Shown here one piece after another: positions 18,939 to 29,994 of a stretch of DNA of 64,000 bases. The notes under the pieces are model-generated. The model searched no databases, had not been told where the DNA came from, and saw nothing but the letters and a program-made list of their open reading frames with translations. Position 1 is the stretch's first letter. Every line of letters begins with the position of its first letter. The stretch is from the NCBI GenBank assembly GCA_022842065.1, contig JALHQH010000060.1, forward strand, positions 7,186 to 71,185, read 5' to 3'. Made by a program: the position numbers and the translations under genes. The DNA comes from Caldilineaceae bacterium (GTDB lineage: Bacteria > Chloroflexota > Anaerolineae > Caldilineales > Caldilineaceae).

Positions 18939-21900
18939 ATGCATAAAATTTGGCGATATGCCCTGGTGGGCTTAATCCTTTGCACGACTTTAATGACCGC
19001 AGAAGTCACCGCGCAAGAGGAACCGCCACGCCGCCTTGTCCAACTTGGTTTTCATGTTGCCCAGGGCGAGGCCCAAACTCTGGCGACAGCACGCCAAGCT
19101 GGGGCTACTTTTGTGGTGCAGCTCTTTAACTGGGCCGACATTGAACCAACGCCCAACTATTTTTACTGGGAAAAGCCGGACGCCACCCTGCGCGCTGCCG
19201 CATTTTATGGGTTGCGGGTCGTGGCCCGGCTCGACCGCCCGCCGGCGTGGGCTGTTGATGAGGATGGCGTTGCGCCCTGGTCGCTTGATGCCTATGCGCA
19301 CTTTGTCAGCAAGGTGGTAGAGCGCTATGGCGACCGCTTAGACGGGGTGATCATCTGGAATGAACCAAATTTGCGCCTTGAATGGCAGGATCGACAACCC
19401 GACCCGGTTGCCTATGTAGCACTTTTGCGCGCCGGCTATCAGGCGGCAAAGGGGGTTGCGCCAACGTTGCCAGTCCTGGCCGCGGGGCTGGCCTTTACCA
19501 GCGGTGGGGATGGCAACGAAAATGATCTGGCCTTTTTACAGGGGTTTTATGAGGCAGGCGGCAGGCCCTATTTTGATATCCTGGCGGCCCATCCCTATGG
19601 TTTTGACCAGTCCCCCACCGCCCCTCCAACATCGGAGCAGCTCAATTTTCGGCGATTGGAATTGCACCGCGCGATTATGGTGGCACATGGCGACCGCGAC
19701 AAGCCAATCTGGATCACCGAAAGTGGTTGGCGTACACGCGCTCCTCAGCCAGCCGACGCGTGGCAAGTCGTTACGCCAACTGAGCAGGCAGCCTACATGC
19801 AAGCGGCCTTGACCCAGGTCGCGACTGAATATGAGTGGATCGAACGGTTGGCCTTCTGGCAACTCGACCACAGGGGTGATCCCTATGGCTTTGATCTCTG
19901 GGCGGCAGACAAAGCACCGAGTCTTGCCTATGCGAAGCTTTTCGCTAACTGTCAAATTTATCGGGCCGACTGCAAAAGCCGCCAAGGGCAACCCAACGTT
20001 GAGCCACAGCCAGAGACAATTGAGATTCTAGCCGCCGATGTCACCATCCGCCTGGGTGATCGGAGCACCTTGCATCCGCACTGGGTTCATCTCTACGGTG
20101 GCGCACAGGTTAGCCAACAGTGGCAGGGTGAATTTTTTCTACCGCCGGCAGCAGCTCGCCGCCCCACCCAGTTGTTACTGGAGACGATGCAAGTGGATCA
20201 ACCCACCAACATGCTCTTCATTAATGATCAGCAGATTGGCCACCTGATGCCACGCGCTCAGCCCGATCCCACCAGCAGTTGGGTGACGCAAGAGTTGAGC
20301 ATCCCGGTTGGCCTGTTGCGCCCAGGGGTCAATCAAATTGTGTTACGGGTCGGGGCGCGTAACCCGGCGTGGCAATATGATTACTGGCGCTGGGAGAATC
20401 TGCAATTTCGGCACCTGCGTTTGGTCGAGGCAGCAGCCCAGCCGGCGCAAACAGGGCTGGACTGGGCACCACTCATATCCCCCGGCGGTTGGGTCGAAGC
20501 GATCCGCCTGCGCCCCGATCAAGCGGCTGGCTTCTGGCTGCTAGGCAACCGCCGGGGGCAACTCTGGCGCGGATCGCTGGAAACGCACAGCCTTACGCCG
20601 CAGGCCACTAACCGGCCCGACCTGCGCTTTCATGATCTGCTTGAAACGCCGAATGGCACGCTCGCCGCCACCGAGCGTGGTCTCTTCTGGCGGGAGAACG
20701 ATGAGGCACCGTGGCTGGCAACCGGTACAGCGACGACACCGGCCTATGCGCTGAGCAGTGCCCACGGCTATCTCTACGCCGGCTTTGCCCCAGGTGGTGT
20801 GCGGCGCGCCAAACTCGCCCAAGGGCCGTGGCAAACGTTGGGGCTGGCCGACCAGAGTGTGCTCGACTTTGCACTTGATGGGGCGGCAACGCTCTATGCG
20901 GCAACGACCGATGGTGTCTATCAACTCGTCGATCCGGCGGCAAAGCAGCCAACCTGGCAGCCCTTGCCCGCCTTACCCGCCAATGCGGAATCGACCTTTG
21001 TGACGCGCCTCTACGCTGGTAAAGCAGGCGTCGTGGTGGCTCGGGTGCGTGATCGACTGTGGGGGTGGCAGGCAACAACCGCAAGTTGGGAAAGTTTTGG
21101 CCCTGTGCCGCTGGATGGTGAGCAACCGCTGAGCCTGGTCACTGATTGTTGTGGCGCAGAGATGGTGGTTGGTGGGCTTGGCTTGGGCTTACAGCAGCAG
21201 CAAACTGATGGCAGTTGGCAACCAGTTGGGGCACAAGACCAGCTCATGGGGTTGGATCTCATGGGCATGTGGACACCGGGCACAAATGAAGCAGCCGCGG
21301 TGGTAGCCAGTACGAACGCGTTGCTTAGCCCTACAAACTCAGCCGACGCGTGGCACATTTTCAATGGCTTGCCTGCCACGATTAGCGACCTGGTTGTTGA
21401 TCCGGCTGATGCGAACCGCTGGCTAGCCGGCACCCCGGTGGGAATCTACCGCAGCACGAATGCTGGCCAATCTTGGCAGGCCATCACCCCGCCTTGGCCA
21501 ATCTATGACCTGGCTTGGGACGGCCAAGGACAGCTCTATGGGGCCTTAAATCGTGGCTTGGTGGTTACGCGTAATGCAGCCGCGCCGCAGGCAACATGGC
21601 GCACCAGCCAAGGCTATAATCGTGTTCATCTCTTCACCGTAGCCCCACACCCAACCACCACGGGTTTGATCTGGGCCGGCACCTGGGGCAATGATATTGG
21701 GGTAAGCAGCGACAGTGGCGCGACACTGCAAGGGCTGGGCAATGGGCTGGAGACACTGAGCATTCTGAGCATCCTCTGGCACGCAACCCCTGGCCAGATC
21801 ACGGTGGGGACGATTGCCGGGCTACAGCGCAGTGATGATGGTGGGCTGCGTTGGTTTGCGTTGGGTGGTCCCCTGGCCGACCAAACGGTTTATGCACTCG

Positions 21901-22238
21901 ACCAAGGCCAGGATGGCACACTCTGGGCCGGGGCGACCGATGGGCTGTGGCGCAGCCGCGATTACGGCGCGACTTGGGAACGGCTCGAGACTTTAGGTAC
22001 CAAAACAGTGATCCGCCTTGGGACGCTAACAGCTGCAGATGGACAGGTGTGGCTGTGGGTAGGAACGGAAGGGGCTGGGCTTTGGCTCAGTACGGCGGAT
22101 GGTGAGGAGTGGCAACCCGCCGGCTTCAATGGCGATACGGTCTATGCATTGATCAGCCATCAGGGTAGACTCATTGCAGGTACAGCCAACGGTCTATTTG
22201 CGACCCCTTGGCCAGCGATGCGGCACACCACGCGCTAA
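18939..22238 (+). CDS. Secreted glycoside-hydrolase-like TIM barrel fused to beta-propeller repeats
   Basis: A 1099-residue exported protein. A Sec signal peptide covers residues about 1-25. Residues 30-345 resemble clan GH-A glycosidases: the acid/base Glu in IIWNEPNL (near 142) and the nucleophile Glu in IWITESGW (near 261) are in the expected order and spacing. A beta-sandwich-like stretch follows (about 365-500). The last 550 residues contain many BNR/sortilin-like blades with D-x-G-x-x-W-style repeats such as [21 protein letters not shown] and DYGATWERL. There is no membrane anchor. Polysaccharide hydrolysis outside the cell is the likely role, but the substrate is unknown. Such a fusion within one chain is uncommon. 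Confidence 0.75.
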   Translation: MHKIWRYALVGLILCTTLMTAEVTAQEEPPRRLVQLGFHVAQGEAQTLATARQAGATFVVQLFNWADIEPTPNYFYWEKPDATLRAAAFYGLRVVARLDRPPAWAVDEDGVAPWSLDAYAHFVSKVVERYGDRLDGVIIWNEPNLRLEWQDRQPDPVAYVALLRAGYQAAKGVAPTLPVLAAGLAFTSGGDGNENDLAFLQGFYEAGGRPYFDILAAHPYGFDQSPTAPPTSEQLNFRRLELHRAIMVAHGDRDKPIWITESGWRTRAPQPADAWQVVTPTEQAAYMQAALTQVATEYEWIERLAFWQLDHRGDPYGFDLWAADKAPSLAYAKLFANCQIYRADCKSRQGQPNVEPQPETIEILAADVTIRLGDRSTLHPHWVHLYGGAQVSQQWQGEFFLPPAAARRPTQLLLETMQVDQPTNMLFINDQQIGHLMPRAQPDPTSSWVTQELSIPVGLLRPGVNQIVLRVGARNPAWQYDYWRWENLQFRHLRLVEAAAQPAQTGLDWAPLISPGGWVEAIRLRPDQAAGFWLLGNRRGQLWRGSLETHSLTPQATNRPDLRFHDLLETPNGTLAATERGLFWRENDEAPWLATGTATTPAYALSSAHGYLYAGFAPGGVRRAKLAQGPWQTLGLADQSVLDFALDGAATLYAATTDGVYQLVDPAAKQPTWQPLPALPANAESTFVTRLYAGKAGVVVARVRDRLWGWQATTASWESFGPVPLDGEQPLSLVTDCCGAEMVVGGLGLGLQQQQTDGSWQPVGAQDQLMGLDLMGMWTPGTNEAAAVVASTNALLSPTNSADAWHIFNGLPATISDLVVDPADANRWLAGTPVGIYRSTNAGQSWQAITPPWPIYDLAWDGQGQLYGALNRGLVVTRNAAAPQATWRTSQGYNRVHLFTVAPHPTTTGLIWAGTWGNDIGVSSDSGATLQGLGNGLETLSILSILWHATPGQITVGTIAGLQRSDDGGLRWFALGGPLADQTVYALDQGQDGTLWAGATDGLWRSRDYGATWERLETLGTKTVIRLGTLTAADGQVWLWVGTEGAGLWLSTADGEEWQPAGFNGDTVYALISHQGRLIAGTANGLFATPWPAMRHTTR

Positions 22239-22274
22239 GCGACATGAGACTTATTTGCCGAAAGGGTAAAAAAG

Positions 22275-22421
22275 ATGCGCAAAAAAGCGGATTTACCCAT
22301 CAAGGTCTGTCCCGTTTGCCAGCGGCCCTTTGCCTGGCGGAAGAAGTGGGCAAAGGAGTGGACAAATGTCATCTATTGTAGTGAACGCTGCCGTAAAAAC
22401 AAAACGCACCAGCGGCAGTAG
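22275..22421 (+). CDS. DUF2256 zinc-ribbon-like miniprotein
   Basis: A 48-residue protein with two cysteine pairs (VCPVCQRPF and [10 protein letters not shown]) separated by the Trp-rich segment [14 protein letters not shown]. This is the full DUF2256 pattern, and members are normally 40-60 residues long. Its function is not established, and in other genomes the domain is often found near or fused to deoxyribodipyrimidine photolyase-related proteins. The ATG is the only reasonable start and follows a purine-rich stretch. It lies 36 bp after the large secreted protein and could be cotranscribed with it. Confidence 0.85.
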   Translation: MRKKADLPIKVCPVCQRPFAWRKKWAKEWTNVIYCSERCRKNKTHQRQ

Positions 22422-22452
22422 AGCAGTGCTGGTGCGTTAATAGATTGTGCTT

Positions 22453-22546
22453 GTCATTCCGCGCCCCTGGGGCACCGAGCCGTACCGCCGAGGAAGCTCC
22501 ACTTGGCGACCTGGAGCTTCCTCACCAAAAGCCGGTTCGGAATGAC
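22453..22546. repeat. Nested inverted repeat behind the DUF2256 gene
   Basis: GTCATTCCG (22453-22461) and CGGAATGAC (22538-22546) enclose a perfect 12-bp hairpin, GAGGAAGCTCCA (22490-22501) with TGGAGCTTCCTC (22512-22523). It may end the upstream transcript. Confidence 0.65.
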
Positions 22547-22585
22547 GATACCCGATCCTAGCGAGCCATCACGCCGGAGGCGATG

Positions 22586-22783
22586 ACCTACAGTTAAACT
22601 AGCAGAACTTCCCTGACACTGTACTAGTGCAGCGTCAGCTAAGTTTTGCCAATTTAGCCACGGAGTGGCGGCAAAAGGTAGCCCAGCCTTTTAAGGCTGG
22701 GGTCCTGACCCGCAGGTTGAAACCTGCGGCTACCATCAGTCGCCACTCCGTGGCTAAGTCATCAGAATTTCGCTGACGCTGTA

Positions 22784-22793
<10 letters not shown>
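22586..22793. repeat. Composite palindromic element (~200 bp) before the end of ftsH
   Basis: A motif close to CAGAAYTTCSCTGACRCTGTACTA occurs at both edges and, inverted, near 22627-22650. Inner arms GCCACGGAGTGGCG and CGCCACTCCGTGGC are perfect. The core has two small hairpins, CCAGCCTTTTAAGGCTGG and CGCAGGTTGAAACCTGCG, flanked by GTAGC and GCTAC. It looks like nested insertions of small non-coding elements. No gene lies in 22422-22783. Confidence 0.65.
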
Positions 22794-24604
<1,811 letters not shown>

Positions 24605-24826
24605 AAAAACCTCCTCAGAACTTCACTTTCAAGAAACACATTGATATCCATTAGGGAGCACGGCTAGCTGTATCGTTTGCCATGCGGCGTTAGTGTCGCG
24701 TAAAGAGACCAAAGCCAATTTTTCCAGCGAGGACAGTGAATCGATCAGCAGCCGGCCAAACCCCAGCCCAGACCCAAGCCCCAGCAAAGAGCCGCGTCAA
24801 CCATCGGCGCGATCACTCATTTGTAC

Positions 24827-24835
24827 ATTATACCA
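24827..24835 (-). promoter_or_regulatory. Extended -10 promoter of ftsH
   Basis: Minus-strand TGG-TATAAT with no clear -35 predicts a start near 24820 and a leader of about 216 nt. Apart from this, 24605-24911 shows no gene or structure that I can support. Confidence 0.5.
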
Positions 24836-24911
24836 AAAAGAAACGGATCTTGGCTAGTGATCTGCGATACGGTTAGCAAATTGGATTGGCGATTTGGGTC
24901 TATGGGAAAAT

Positions 24912-25139
24912 TCAGGGTGCCAGCAATTGGGTGGAATCAGCAGCAATGGCACCATCATTTTGGGCCAGCTTTGCTTGATGATGCGCCTGGGCCAGTGCCT
25001 CTTCCCCATAGATGGTGGGGTATTTTTCGGCAAGTCGTGTAAGCGAGCGGCTAGAGATGATGGTGGTGCCAACGATCAACAGGGCACAGAGAAAACCGAG
25101 CACAAGGAGGATAGCTAAGCTAAAGAGAAAGATGTTCAT
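24912..25139 (-). CDS. Small single-TM hypothetical protein
   Basis: A 75-residue frame. Residues 3-30 form a strong hydrophobic helix (IFLFSLAILLVLGFLCALLIVG) followed by a polar tail rich in Ala and Gln. It resembles many small membrane proteins without a defined family. The ribosome site before the ATG is poor. It stands alone upstream of ftsH on the same strand. It could be a small membrane partner or a chance frame, and only the hydrophobic helix and codon use support it. Confidence 0.4.
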   Translation of the reverse strand: MNIFLFSLAILLVLGFLCALLIVGTTIISSRSLTRLAEKYPTIYGEEALAQAHHQAKLAQNDGAIAADSTQLLAP

Positions 25140-25459
25140 ATGTTAGCCCACAGAAACTATGAACGCGGTTGCACTTAAAGCAACGGAACCAGGTCGATCC
25201 CTATCCAAAATGTAGGAGCAGCGTAAAAGGGGAGCAACAGATTAGCGCTAGGGTAAAAATCGATTCCTATTTAAGTATACATCCAACTGGTGCTATATTG
25301 AAATCTTAAGGATGCAGAAATTGTAGAAAGTTAGCCACTGAATTGGATAACAGTTTGGTGATTCCGTTAAGCATAAGTAAACTTGAGGGTACGCAAATGG
25401 CAGGCGATCTGCCTTCTGTCAATCAATTATGCGATAGTTAGATCGAGCTTAGCAGTCTA

Positions 25460-25468
25460 TGCTATACT
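25460..25468 (+). promoter_or_regulatory. Extended -10 promoter of the RmlC-like/MTAP genes
   Basis: TGC-TATACT predicts a start near 25475 and a 230-nt leader. The leader has weak internal complementarity (GAAAATCG with CGGTTTTC) but matches no riboswitch I know. The stretch 25140-25459 is AT-rich and shows nothing else. Confidence 0.45.
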
Positions 25469-25708
25469 TTGCCCATTACAATTTTCGATTTAAGTGAGCT
25501 CTGTTTGAAAATCGCAGTTCCTGCCAGCGATAGCGTAACAAAAACGACGGTTTTCAAGCCAACCGCACCGTAAACAAATTTTCTACCCCTAAAATTCGCT
25601 GCACTCGTTAAAACACAATGCAGCCAGCAAATTTGTAGGTCAACCGCTACAGGATTGACGGGCGCGTTGAATTCAGGGTGACAGCCAGGAGAATCAGGCA
25701 AATTAAGC

Positions 25709-26248
25709 ATGGCAACGATTACAGAATCTCAACAAATTGCCGGTGTCAAACACGCCCATTTACAAAGTTTTAGTGATGAGCGCGGACGTTTCCTTGAGAC
25801 CTTTCGTACTGAGTGGTTTCCTGAACGCGAATGGGCTATCATTCAATCCAACCGCAGCGATAGCAATGCGGGTGTATTGCGCGGCCTGCATTATCATTTT
25901 CGTCAGATCGACTATTGGTATGTGTTAGCTGGCCGTGTGCGGATTGGGTTGGCCGATCTGCGCCCTTCTTCACCCACCTATGGGGTGGCGCAGATATTGG
26001 AAGTAACCGGCGAGGATAATCTAGGGTTTTTTATTCCCGTTGGGGTTGCCCACGGCTATTATGCGTTGACCGCGGCGACGATTGTCTATACTGTCGATCA
26101 GTACTATAACGGGAGCGATGAATTTGGGGTAGCCTGGAATGATCCGACATTAGCCTTGCCTTGGGGCATCACCGACCCGCTGTTATCGGGACGCGATCAA
26201 CAAAACCCCCTGTGGCAAGATATTGCACCTGCCCTACGACCAACCTAA
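25709..26248 (+). CDS. dTDP-4-dehydrorhamnose 3,5-epimerase family protein (RmlC-like)
   Basis: A 179-residue cupin-fold sugar epimerase. Family landmarks are DERGRFLETFR near the start, the active-site His in GVLRGLHYH, the beta-strand run YWYVLAGRVRIGLADLR, FFIPVGVAHGYYAL, and VDQYYNGSDEFGVAWNDP with the catalytic Tyr. The canonical enzyme epimerises C3 and C5 of dTDP-4-keto-6-deoxyglucose for rhamnose synthesis. No rmlABD genes are nearby, so a related 4-ketosugar epimerase is possible. The gene is 49 bp upstream of MTA phosphorylase on the same strand, an unrelated pathway. The nearest AGGAG is 17 nt from the ATG, which is unusually far. Confidence 0.85.
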   Translation: MATITESQQIAGVKHAHLQSFSDERGRFLETFRTEWFPEREWAIIQSNRSDSNAGVLRGLHYHFRQIDYWYVLAGRVRIGLADLRPSSPTYGVAQILEVTGEDNLGFFIPVGVAHGYYALTAATIVYTVDQYYNGSDEFGVAWNDPTLALPWGITDPLLSGRDQQNPLWQDIAPALRPT

Positions 26249-26297
26249 ACGGCAACAGCCCCACAGCATATACAACACAAACATAGAAAGATTCTGT

Positions 26298-27182
26298 ATG
26301 AGTGAGAAGATCCGTTTTGGCGTTATCGGCGGCAGTGGCGTTTATCAGATTGAAGCCCTAGAAAACATTGAAGAACTTACGTTGGAAACACCCTTTGGCC
26401 CGCCGTCAGACAGCTACACCGTAGGCACGCTACATGGGCAACGCGTTGCCTTTCTAGCCCGTCATGGGCGCGGCCATCGCATCAGCCCGACGCGTCTGAA
26501 TCAGCGAGCCAATATCTATGGCTTTAAGATGTTGGGGGTCGAATACCTGATTGGGGTCAGCGCCTGTGGTAGTTTGCAAGAACGACATGCGCCTGGCCAC
26601 ATTGTGATTCCCGATCAGCTCTTTGACCATACGCGGGAACGCCCCCTCAGCTTTTTTGATGATCCGACTGTCGGCACCGAAGGGCTCGTTGTCCATGCTA
26701 GTGTGGCCGAGCCCTTTTGCGCCGTGCTCAGCGAGCTCTGTTATCAAGCTGTGCAAGCCACTGGGGCAACGGTTCACGCGGGCGGCACCTTTATCACCAT
26801 TGAAGGCCCACGGTTTAGCACGAAGGCCGAGAGCAAGCTCTACCGCAGTTGGGGGATGGATATTATCGGTATGACGACCACCCCGGAAGCACAATTAGCA
26901 CGCGAAGCCGAAATGAGTTATGCCGTCATGGCCCATGTCACCGACTATGATGTTTGGCATGAGAGTGAAGAGGCGGTTACGGTAGAGATGGTCATCCGGA
27001 CCTTGCGCAATAATGCGGCGGTGGCCAAAGCCGCGGTCGTCAACGCCATTCGTTTGTTGGCTGATATTGGCCCATCGCCCTATGCGGATACCTTGCGCTA
27101 TGCGCTGATCACCGACCGCAACGCGGTGCCGGCCAAAGCAGTTGCACAACTGTCCCATATTGTCAGCCACTATTTAACGTAA
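26298..27182 (+). CDS. mtnP: S-methyl-5'-thioadenosine phosphorylase (MTAP/MTIP type)
   Basis: A 294-residue PNP-family enzyme that splits methylthioadenosine with phosphate into adenine and 5-methylthioribose 1-phosphate for methionine salvage. The phosphate loop is GVIGGSGVYQ, FLARHGRGHRISPTRLN is the family block, and IEGPRFSTKAES with GMDIIGMTTTPEAQLAREAE forms the base and sugar site. VTDYDVW is the MTAP-like adenine-site motif, rather than the Asn of true PNPs. A longer frame begins 75 nt upstream, but the ATG with GAAAG before it and the normal family N-terminus (MSEKIRFGVIGG) decide the start. Confidence 0.92.
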   Translation: MSEKIRFGVIGGSGVYQIEALENIEELTLETPFGPPSDSYTVGTLHGQRVAFLARHGRGHRISPTRLNQRANIYGFKMLGVEYLIGVSACGSLQERHAPGHIVIPDQLFDHTRERPLSFFDDPTVGTEGLVVHASVAEPFCAVLSELCYQAVQATGATVHAGGTFITIEGPRFSTKAESKLYRSWGMDIIGMTTTPEAQLAREAEMSYAVMAHVTDYDVWHESEEAVTVEMVIRTLRNNAAVAKAAVVNAIRLLADIGPSPYADTLRYALITDRNAVPAKAVAQLSHIVSHYLT

Positions 27183-27340
27183 GGCGAGTCAGCCGGAAAC
27201 GAGTTATGCTGAGCAGCGCATCGTATGTATCAAAAAATTTGCTCAATTTATAATTTTGCGCTACACTGGAGAGACTGTATAGAAAAGTCGGCTTCAAATT
27301 CATTGCCTTTTATCAGATAGACGATGTTTAAATAACATTG

Positions 27341-27382
27341 TTAAATAAATGGCGTTAAATGAATGGTATTAAATAAATGGCA
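27341..27382. repeat. Three 14-bp tandem units upstream of rpmG
   Basis: TTAAATAAATGGCG, TTAAATGAATGGTA and TTAAATAAATGGCA abut exactly. They lie just upstream of the predicted rpmG promoter. Confidence 0.8.
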
Positions 27383-27387
27383 GTGAG

Positions 27388-27416
27388 TTGACGTTGAAGC
27401 TAGTAATGTTTTATCT
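27388..27416 (+). promoter_or_regulatory. Predicted promoter of rpmG
   Basis: TTGACG (27388-27393), 17 bp, then TTATCT (27411-27416). The -10 match is modest. The start site would be near 27423, just ahead of the ribosome site. Confidence 0.4.
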
Positions 27417-27448
27417 ACGCGTAATGCGCTTGTGAAGGAGTAGAACTC

Positions 27449-27610
27449 ATGGCAAAGAAAGGGCCGCGCGTCATTGTGAAGATGCGCAGCACAGAGAGTG
27501 CACATTTTTATTTGACTGAAAAGAATCGGCGTAATGATTCGGGCCGTATGGAACTGCGCAAATTTGATCCTGTTGTGCGTCGCCATGTTGTTTATCGCGA
27601 AACCCGGTAA
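27449..27610 (+). CDS. rpmG: 50S ribosomal protein L33, cysteine-free form
   Basis: A 53-residue large-subunit protein. [20 protein letters not shown] followed by [20 protein letters not shown] and a basic tail is the standard L33 layout. The two CxxC pairs of zinc-binding L33 are absent, so this is the C-minus paralogue that does not depend on zinc. GAAGGAG lies 8 nt before the ATG. It is monocistronic with its own promoter and a strong terminator, rather than clustered with secE, nusG or tRNA genes as often seen elsewhere. Confidence 0.96.
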   Translation: MAKKGPRVIVKMRSTESAHFYLTEKNRRNDSGRMELRKFDPVVRRHVVYRETR

Positions 27611-27668
27611 GCGCGCCTATCGGAACATTTATAGACGCCCCACCGTCATTATAATGGTCTGTTTTAAT

Positions 27669-27704
27669 AAAGACGCAGGAGCTTATACTCCTGCGTCTTT
27701 TTTA
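27669..27704 (+). terminator. Intrinsic terminator of rpmG
   Basis: AAGACGCAGGAG pairs with CTCCTGCGTCTT and is followed by a T run. It is one of the clearest rho-independent terminators in the window. Confidence 0.9.
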
Positions 27705-27742
27705 TGCATCAGGCCGGTGCATACCTGAGCGCAGCCTGCACA

Positions 27743-27770
27743 CGGCCATTGGCCGCTTGGCCAATGGCCG
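27743..27770. repeat. Perfect 12-bp hairpin in the spacer after rpmG
   Basis: CGGCCATTGGCC and GGCCAATGGCCG with a four-base loop. There is no T tract. The rest of 27771-27998 has no recognisable gene. Confidence 0.7.
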
Positions 27771-27998
27771 CAGGTCTCGATTGCGTAGCCAAGCTATGTG
27801 CTGAACGTTGTTATTGCATCTAGCGCAAAGTGGCAAATTATTGTAATATCTTGTTATCTTGTACGACGATCGATGTTTAATTAGTTGGCTATCCTGATGT
27901 ACAGTACACGATCCATCACATCGAAACAAGTCAGCACCAGGGTATTGTAGGCAGAGACATCGTCAAGTGGATGCAAGCGTGGTTCGGATGAGGATGGT

Positions 27999-29834
27999 AT
28001 GTGGAAAGAATCTGAAGGGAAAATGGGTCGCAAACTGTTTCATGTGACTATGGGTCCCCTCGTATTGTTGATTGCGATTGTACAGGCAAGCAGTCCCGTC
28101 GCTGCCAGTACGCAGCGGGCACCAACCGTTGCCATTGCCTACGGCTCGCCCCAAGTCGAAATGGCAGCATGGCCGGCAACGACGATTGAACTGGTGCCTT
28201 CGCAGCAAGTGACGCCGACGACAGCGATGACAACGACACAGCGCTCAGCTATTCGTGCGAGCAATGTTCGCGCCGCTGCGCAAATTACCAATACAAGCCC
28301 CATCACTAATACAACGCCCCTAACAACATTACGTGCGCTGACAGGCGCACCAACTTTGACGGATACAACCGCCCTAACCGATACGGCGCGGCTATCAGAA
28401 AGTTTAGCACTGACCGTTAGCCGTGGAACAACCACCGCTGCGCCGGTTTCGTCAACCGTCGGGGTCACGGCAACGGTGCCGCTAACCCCAGTCGAGGTGC
28501 TTGATGAGATTGCGGCCGATGCCGCCTATGCCGCGCCCATCGAAGGCACAATTATTGCCAACCGCACAGACGCCAATGTGCGCTTCTTTGTCGAAGGCGC
28601 AACCTATCAACTTGATCCCATGCGCTCGATCGGGGTCGCGTTACCACGGGTGACGGCGGTGCTCAATCTCTTTAACTGTGATGCCGCAACACCAGAGACC
28701 ACAGAAGGCTGCTTTTGGGATCCTTACTTACTTGACCGCGAAGGCTTCTATGAAGTTATCCCTGGGACGGCGGTTAATAGCTTGGTCAATCTAACCTTAC
28801 AGCCGGTGGGCAATCCACCCAGCGACCAGATCTGGTTGCAGAATCGGACCGGCAATCGCGAATCGATCTTCTACGCGGGCGAAACCATCGAGTTGCCACC
28901 CGCCAGCTTGCGTCAATTTGCGGCATCGGCCAATGCCCCGGTCCTCTTCTACCTGCGCAGTTGTTTGGCAATTACTGATCGTACGGTCTGTGAGTGGTCA
29001 CCGGTCAGTGCCGATCCTGGCTTCTATTATGCCCTTGTCGAAACGACGCTGCCGGGGAATGTGCCCAATAGTAATATTGAAACATTGGAATTAATGCCGA
29101 TTCTGTCACAAGGTGGCGATACCCTTCCAACACCGGTACAGGTGATCTGCCAGCTCCAAGTGCCGACCCTCAACGTGCGCAGTGGCCCAGGCTTAGAATA
29201 CGAGATTATCAGCAAGGTGCGCGGGACGGAGCAGGAACCGGGGCGGATTACGGTCATTGGGCGCAGTGCCGATGCCCAGTGGTTAGCCGTGGATGAGCGT
29301 GCCGCGGCTGGTGGTTGGGTTACCGGCAGTGCCAGTTTCCTCCAGTGTAACGGTGATATTAATCTATTGCCGGAAGCGGAAGTGACTGACGGCAGGTTAG
29401 CCCCAACCCCTGAACCGGCTACCGCGCCCACCACGACCACCGAGACCGCGCCGGCACCGAGTAGCGAGCCAGCGCCAGCGAACACCGCAACCGAGGTCCT
29501 CACCGATACCAGCGAACCGGCAACCCCGGCCCCACTCTCAATTCCGGCGGGGCAAGCGCTCATCATTGTCAATAATGGCTTTGATCAGCAGATTCGCTTT
29601 ACGCTCGATCAGCGCTATCGGGTTGACTTTGGCCCCAGCGAGTTTGATCTACAGCCCGGCGGCTCGATGAGTCTGTTGGTCTATCCAGGCTCAATTGCGT
29701 TTAGTGCCAGCAGCCCGTGGCGTGGCTTGAGTGGCAACACCGAATTCTTTATCAATGAGAAAGAATCGCGTACCCTTTGGGTCGTCTTTGTCCCCGACCC
29801 GGATGGCTCCGGACGGTGGGTTTTGCAGTATTAA
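27999..29834 (+). CDS. Secreted SH3b-domain protein with Thr-rich linker
   Basis: A 611-residue exported protein. A signal peptide (hydrophobic core MGPLVLLIAIVQASS) precedes a low-complexity Thr/Ala/Pro stretch (about 55-165). Two beta-rich stretches follow, then a bacterial SH3 domain at about 385-455 (VPTLNVRSGPGLEYEIISKV to GGWVTGSASFL), another Pro/Thr/Glu linker and a C-terminal beta domain of ~100 residues. SH3b domains usually bind peptidoglycan or cell-wall polymers, so a cell-surface role is likely. GAGG at 5 nt before the first ATG supports that start over the Met at residue 9. It is monocistronic with a strong terminator. Confidence 0.75.
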   Translation: MWKESEGKMGRKLFHVTMGPLVLLIAIVQASSPVAASTQRAPTVAIAYGSPQVEMAAWPATTIELVPSQQVTPTTAMTTTQRSAIRASNVRAAAQITNTSPITNTTPLTTLRALTGAPTLTDTTALTDTARLSESLALTVSRGTTTAAPVSSTVGVTATVPLTPVEVLDEIAADAAYAAPIEGTIIANRTDANVRFFVEGATYQLDPMRSIGVALPRVTAVLNLFNCDAATPETTEGCFWDPYLLDREGFYEVIPGTAVNSLVNLTLQPVGNPPSDQIWLQNRTGNRESIFYAGETIELPPASLRQFAASANAPVLFYLRSCLAITDRTVCEWSPVSADPGFYYALVETTLPGNVPNSNIETLELMPILSQGGDTLPTPVQVICQLQVPTLNVRSGPGLEYEIISKVRGTEQEPGRITVIGRSADAQWLAVDERAAAGGWVTGSASFLQCNGDINLLPEAEVTDGRLAPTPEPATAPTTTTETAPAPSSEPAPANTATEVLTDTSEPATPAPLSIPAGQALIIVNNGFDQQIRFTLDQRYRVDFGPSEFDLQPGGSMSLLVYPGSIAFSASSPWRGLSGNTEFFINEKESRTLWVVFVPDPDGSGRWVLQY

Positions 29835-29854
29835 CAAGACTCCCAATCAAAACT

Positions 29855-29895
29855 AAAAATAAAGGCCGCAGCGACATGCTGCGGCCTTTATTTTT
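29855..29895. terminator. Strong terminator behind the SH3b gene
   Basis: A perfect 17-bp stem (29855-29871 with 29879-29895) has a GGCCGCAG core, a 7-base loop and T-rich flanks. It can act in either direction. Confidence 0.9.
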
Positions 29896-29994
29896 GCCAA
29901 AAATCGTAATATAAAGTTAATAAATACGTAAGAGATTAGGCCATTGCTTGTGCGATAATCACGCTACGGACTGTTTTATTCAGGAGATGAGCGC

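Noticed and set aside
25475..25708. Riboswitch (SAM or MTA type) before the RmlC-like/MTAP genes
   Set aside because: The leader is long enough, but none of the conserved core motifs of known SAM riboswitches is visible.
25462..25710. Minus-strand frame of 82 codons
   Set aside because: Overlaps the predicted leader of the RmlC-like gene, shows no ribosome site and no protein-like pattern.
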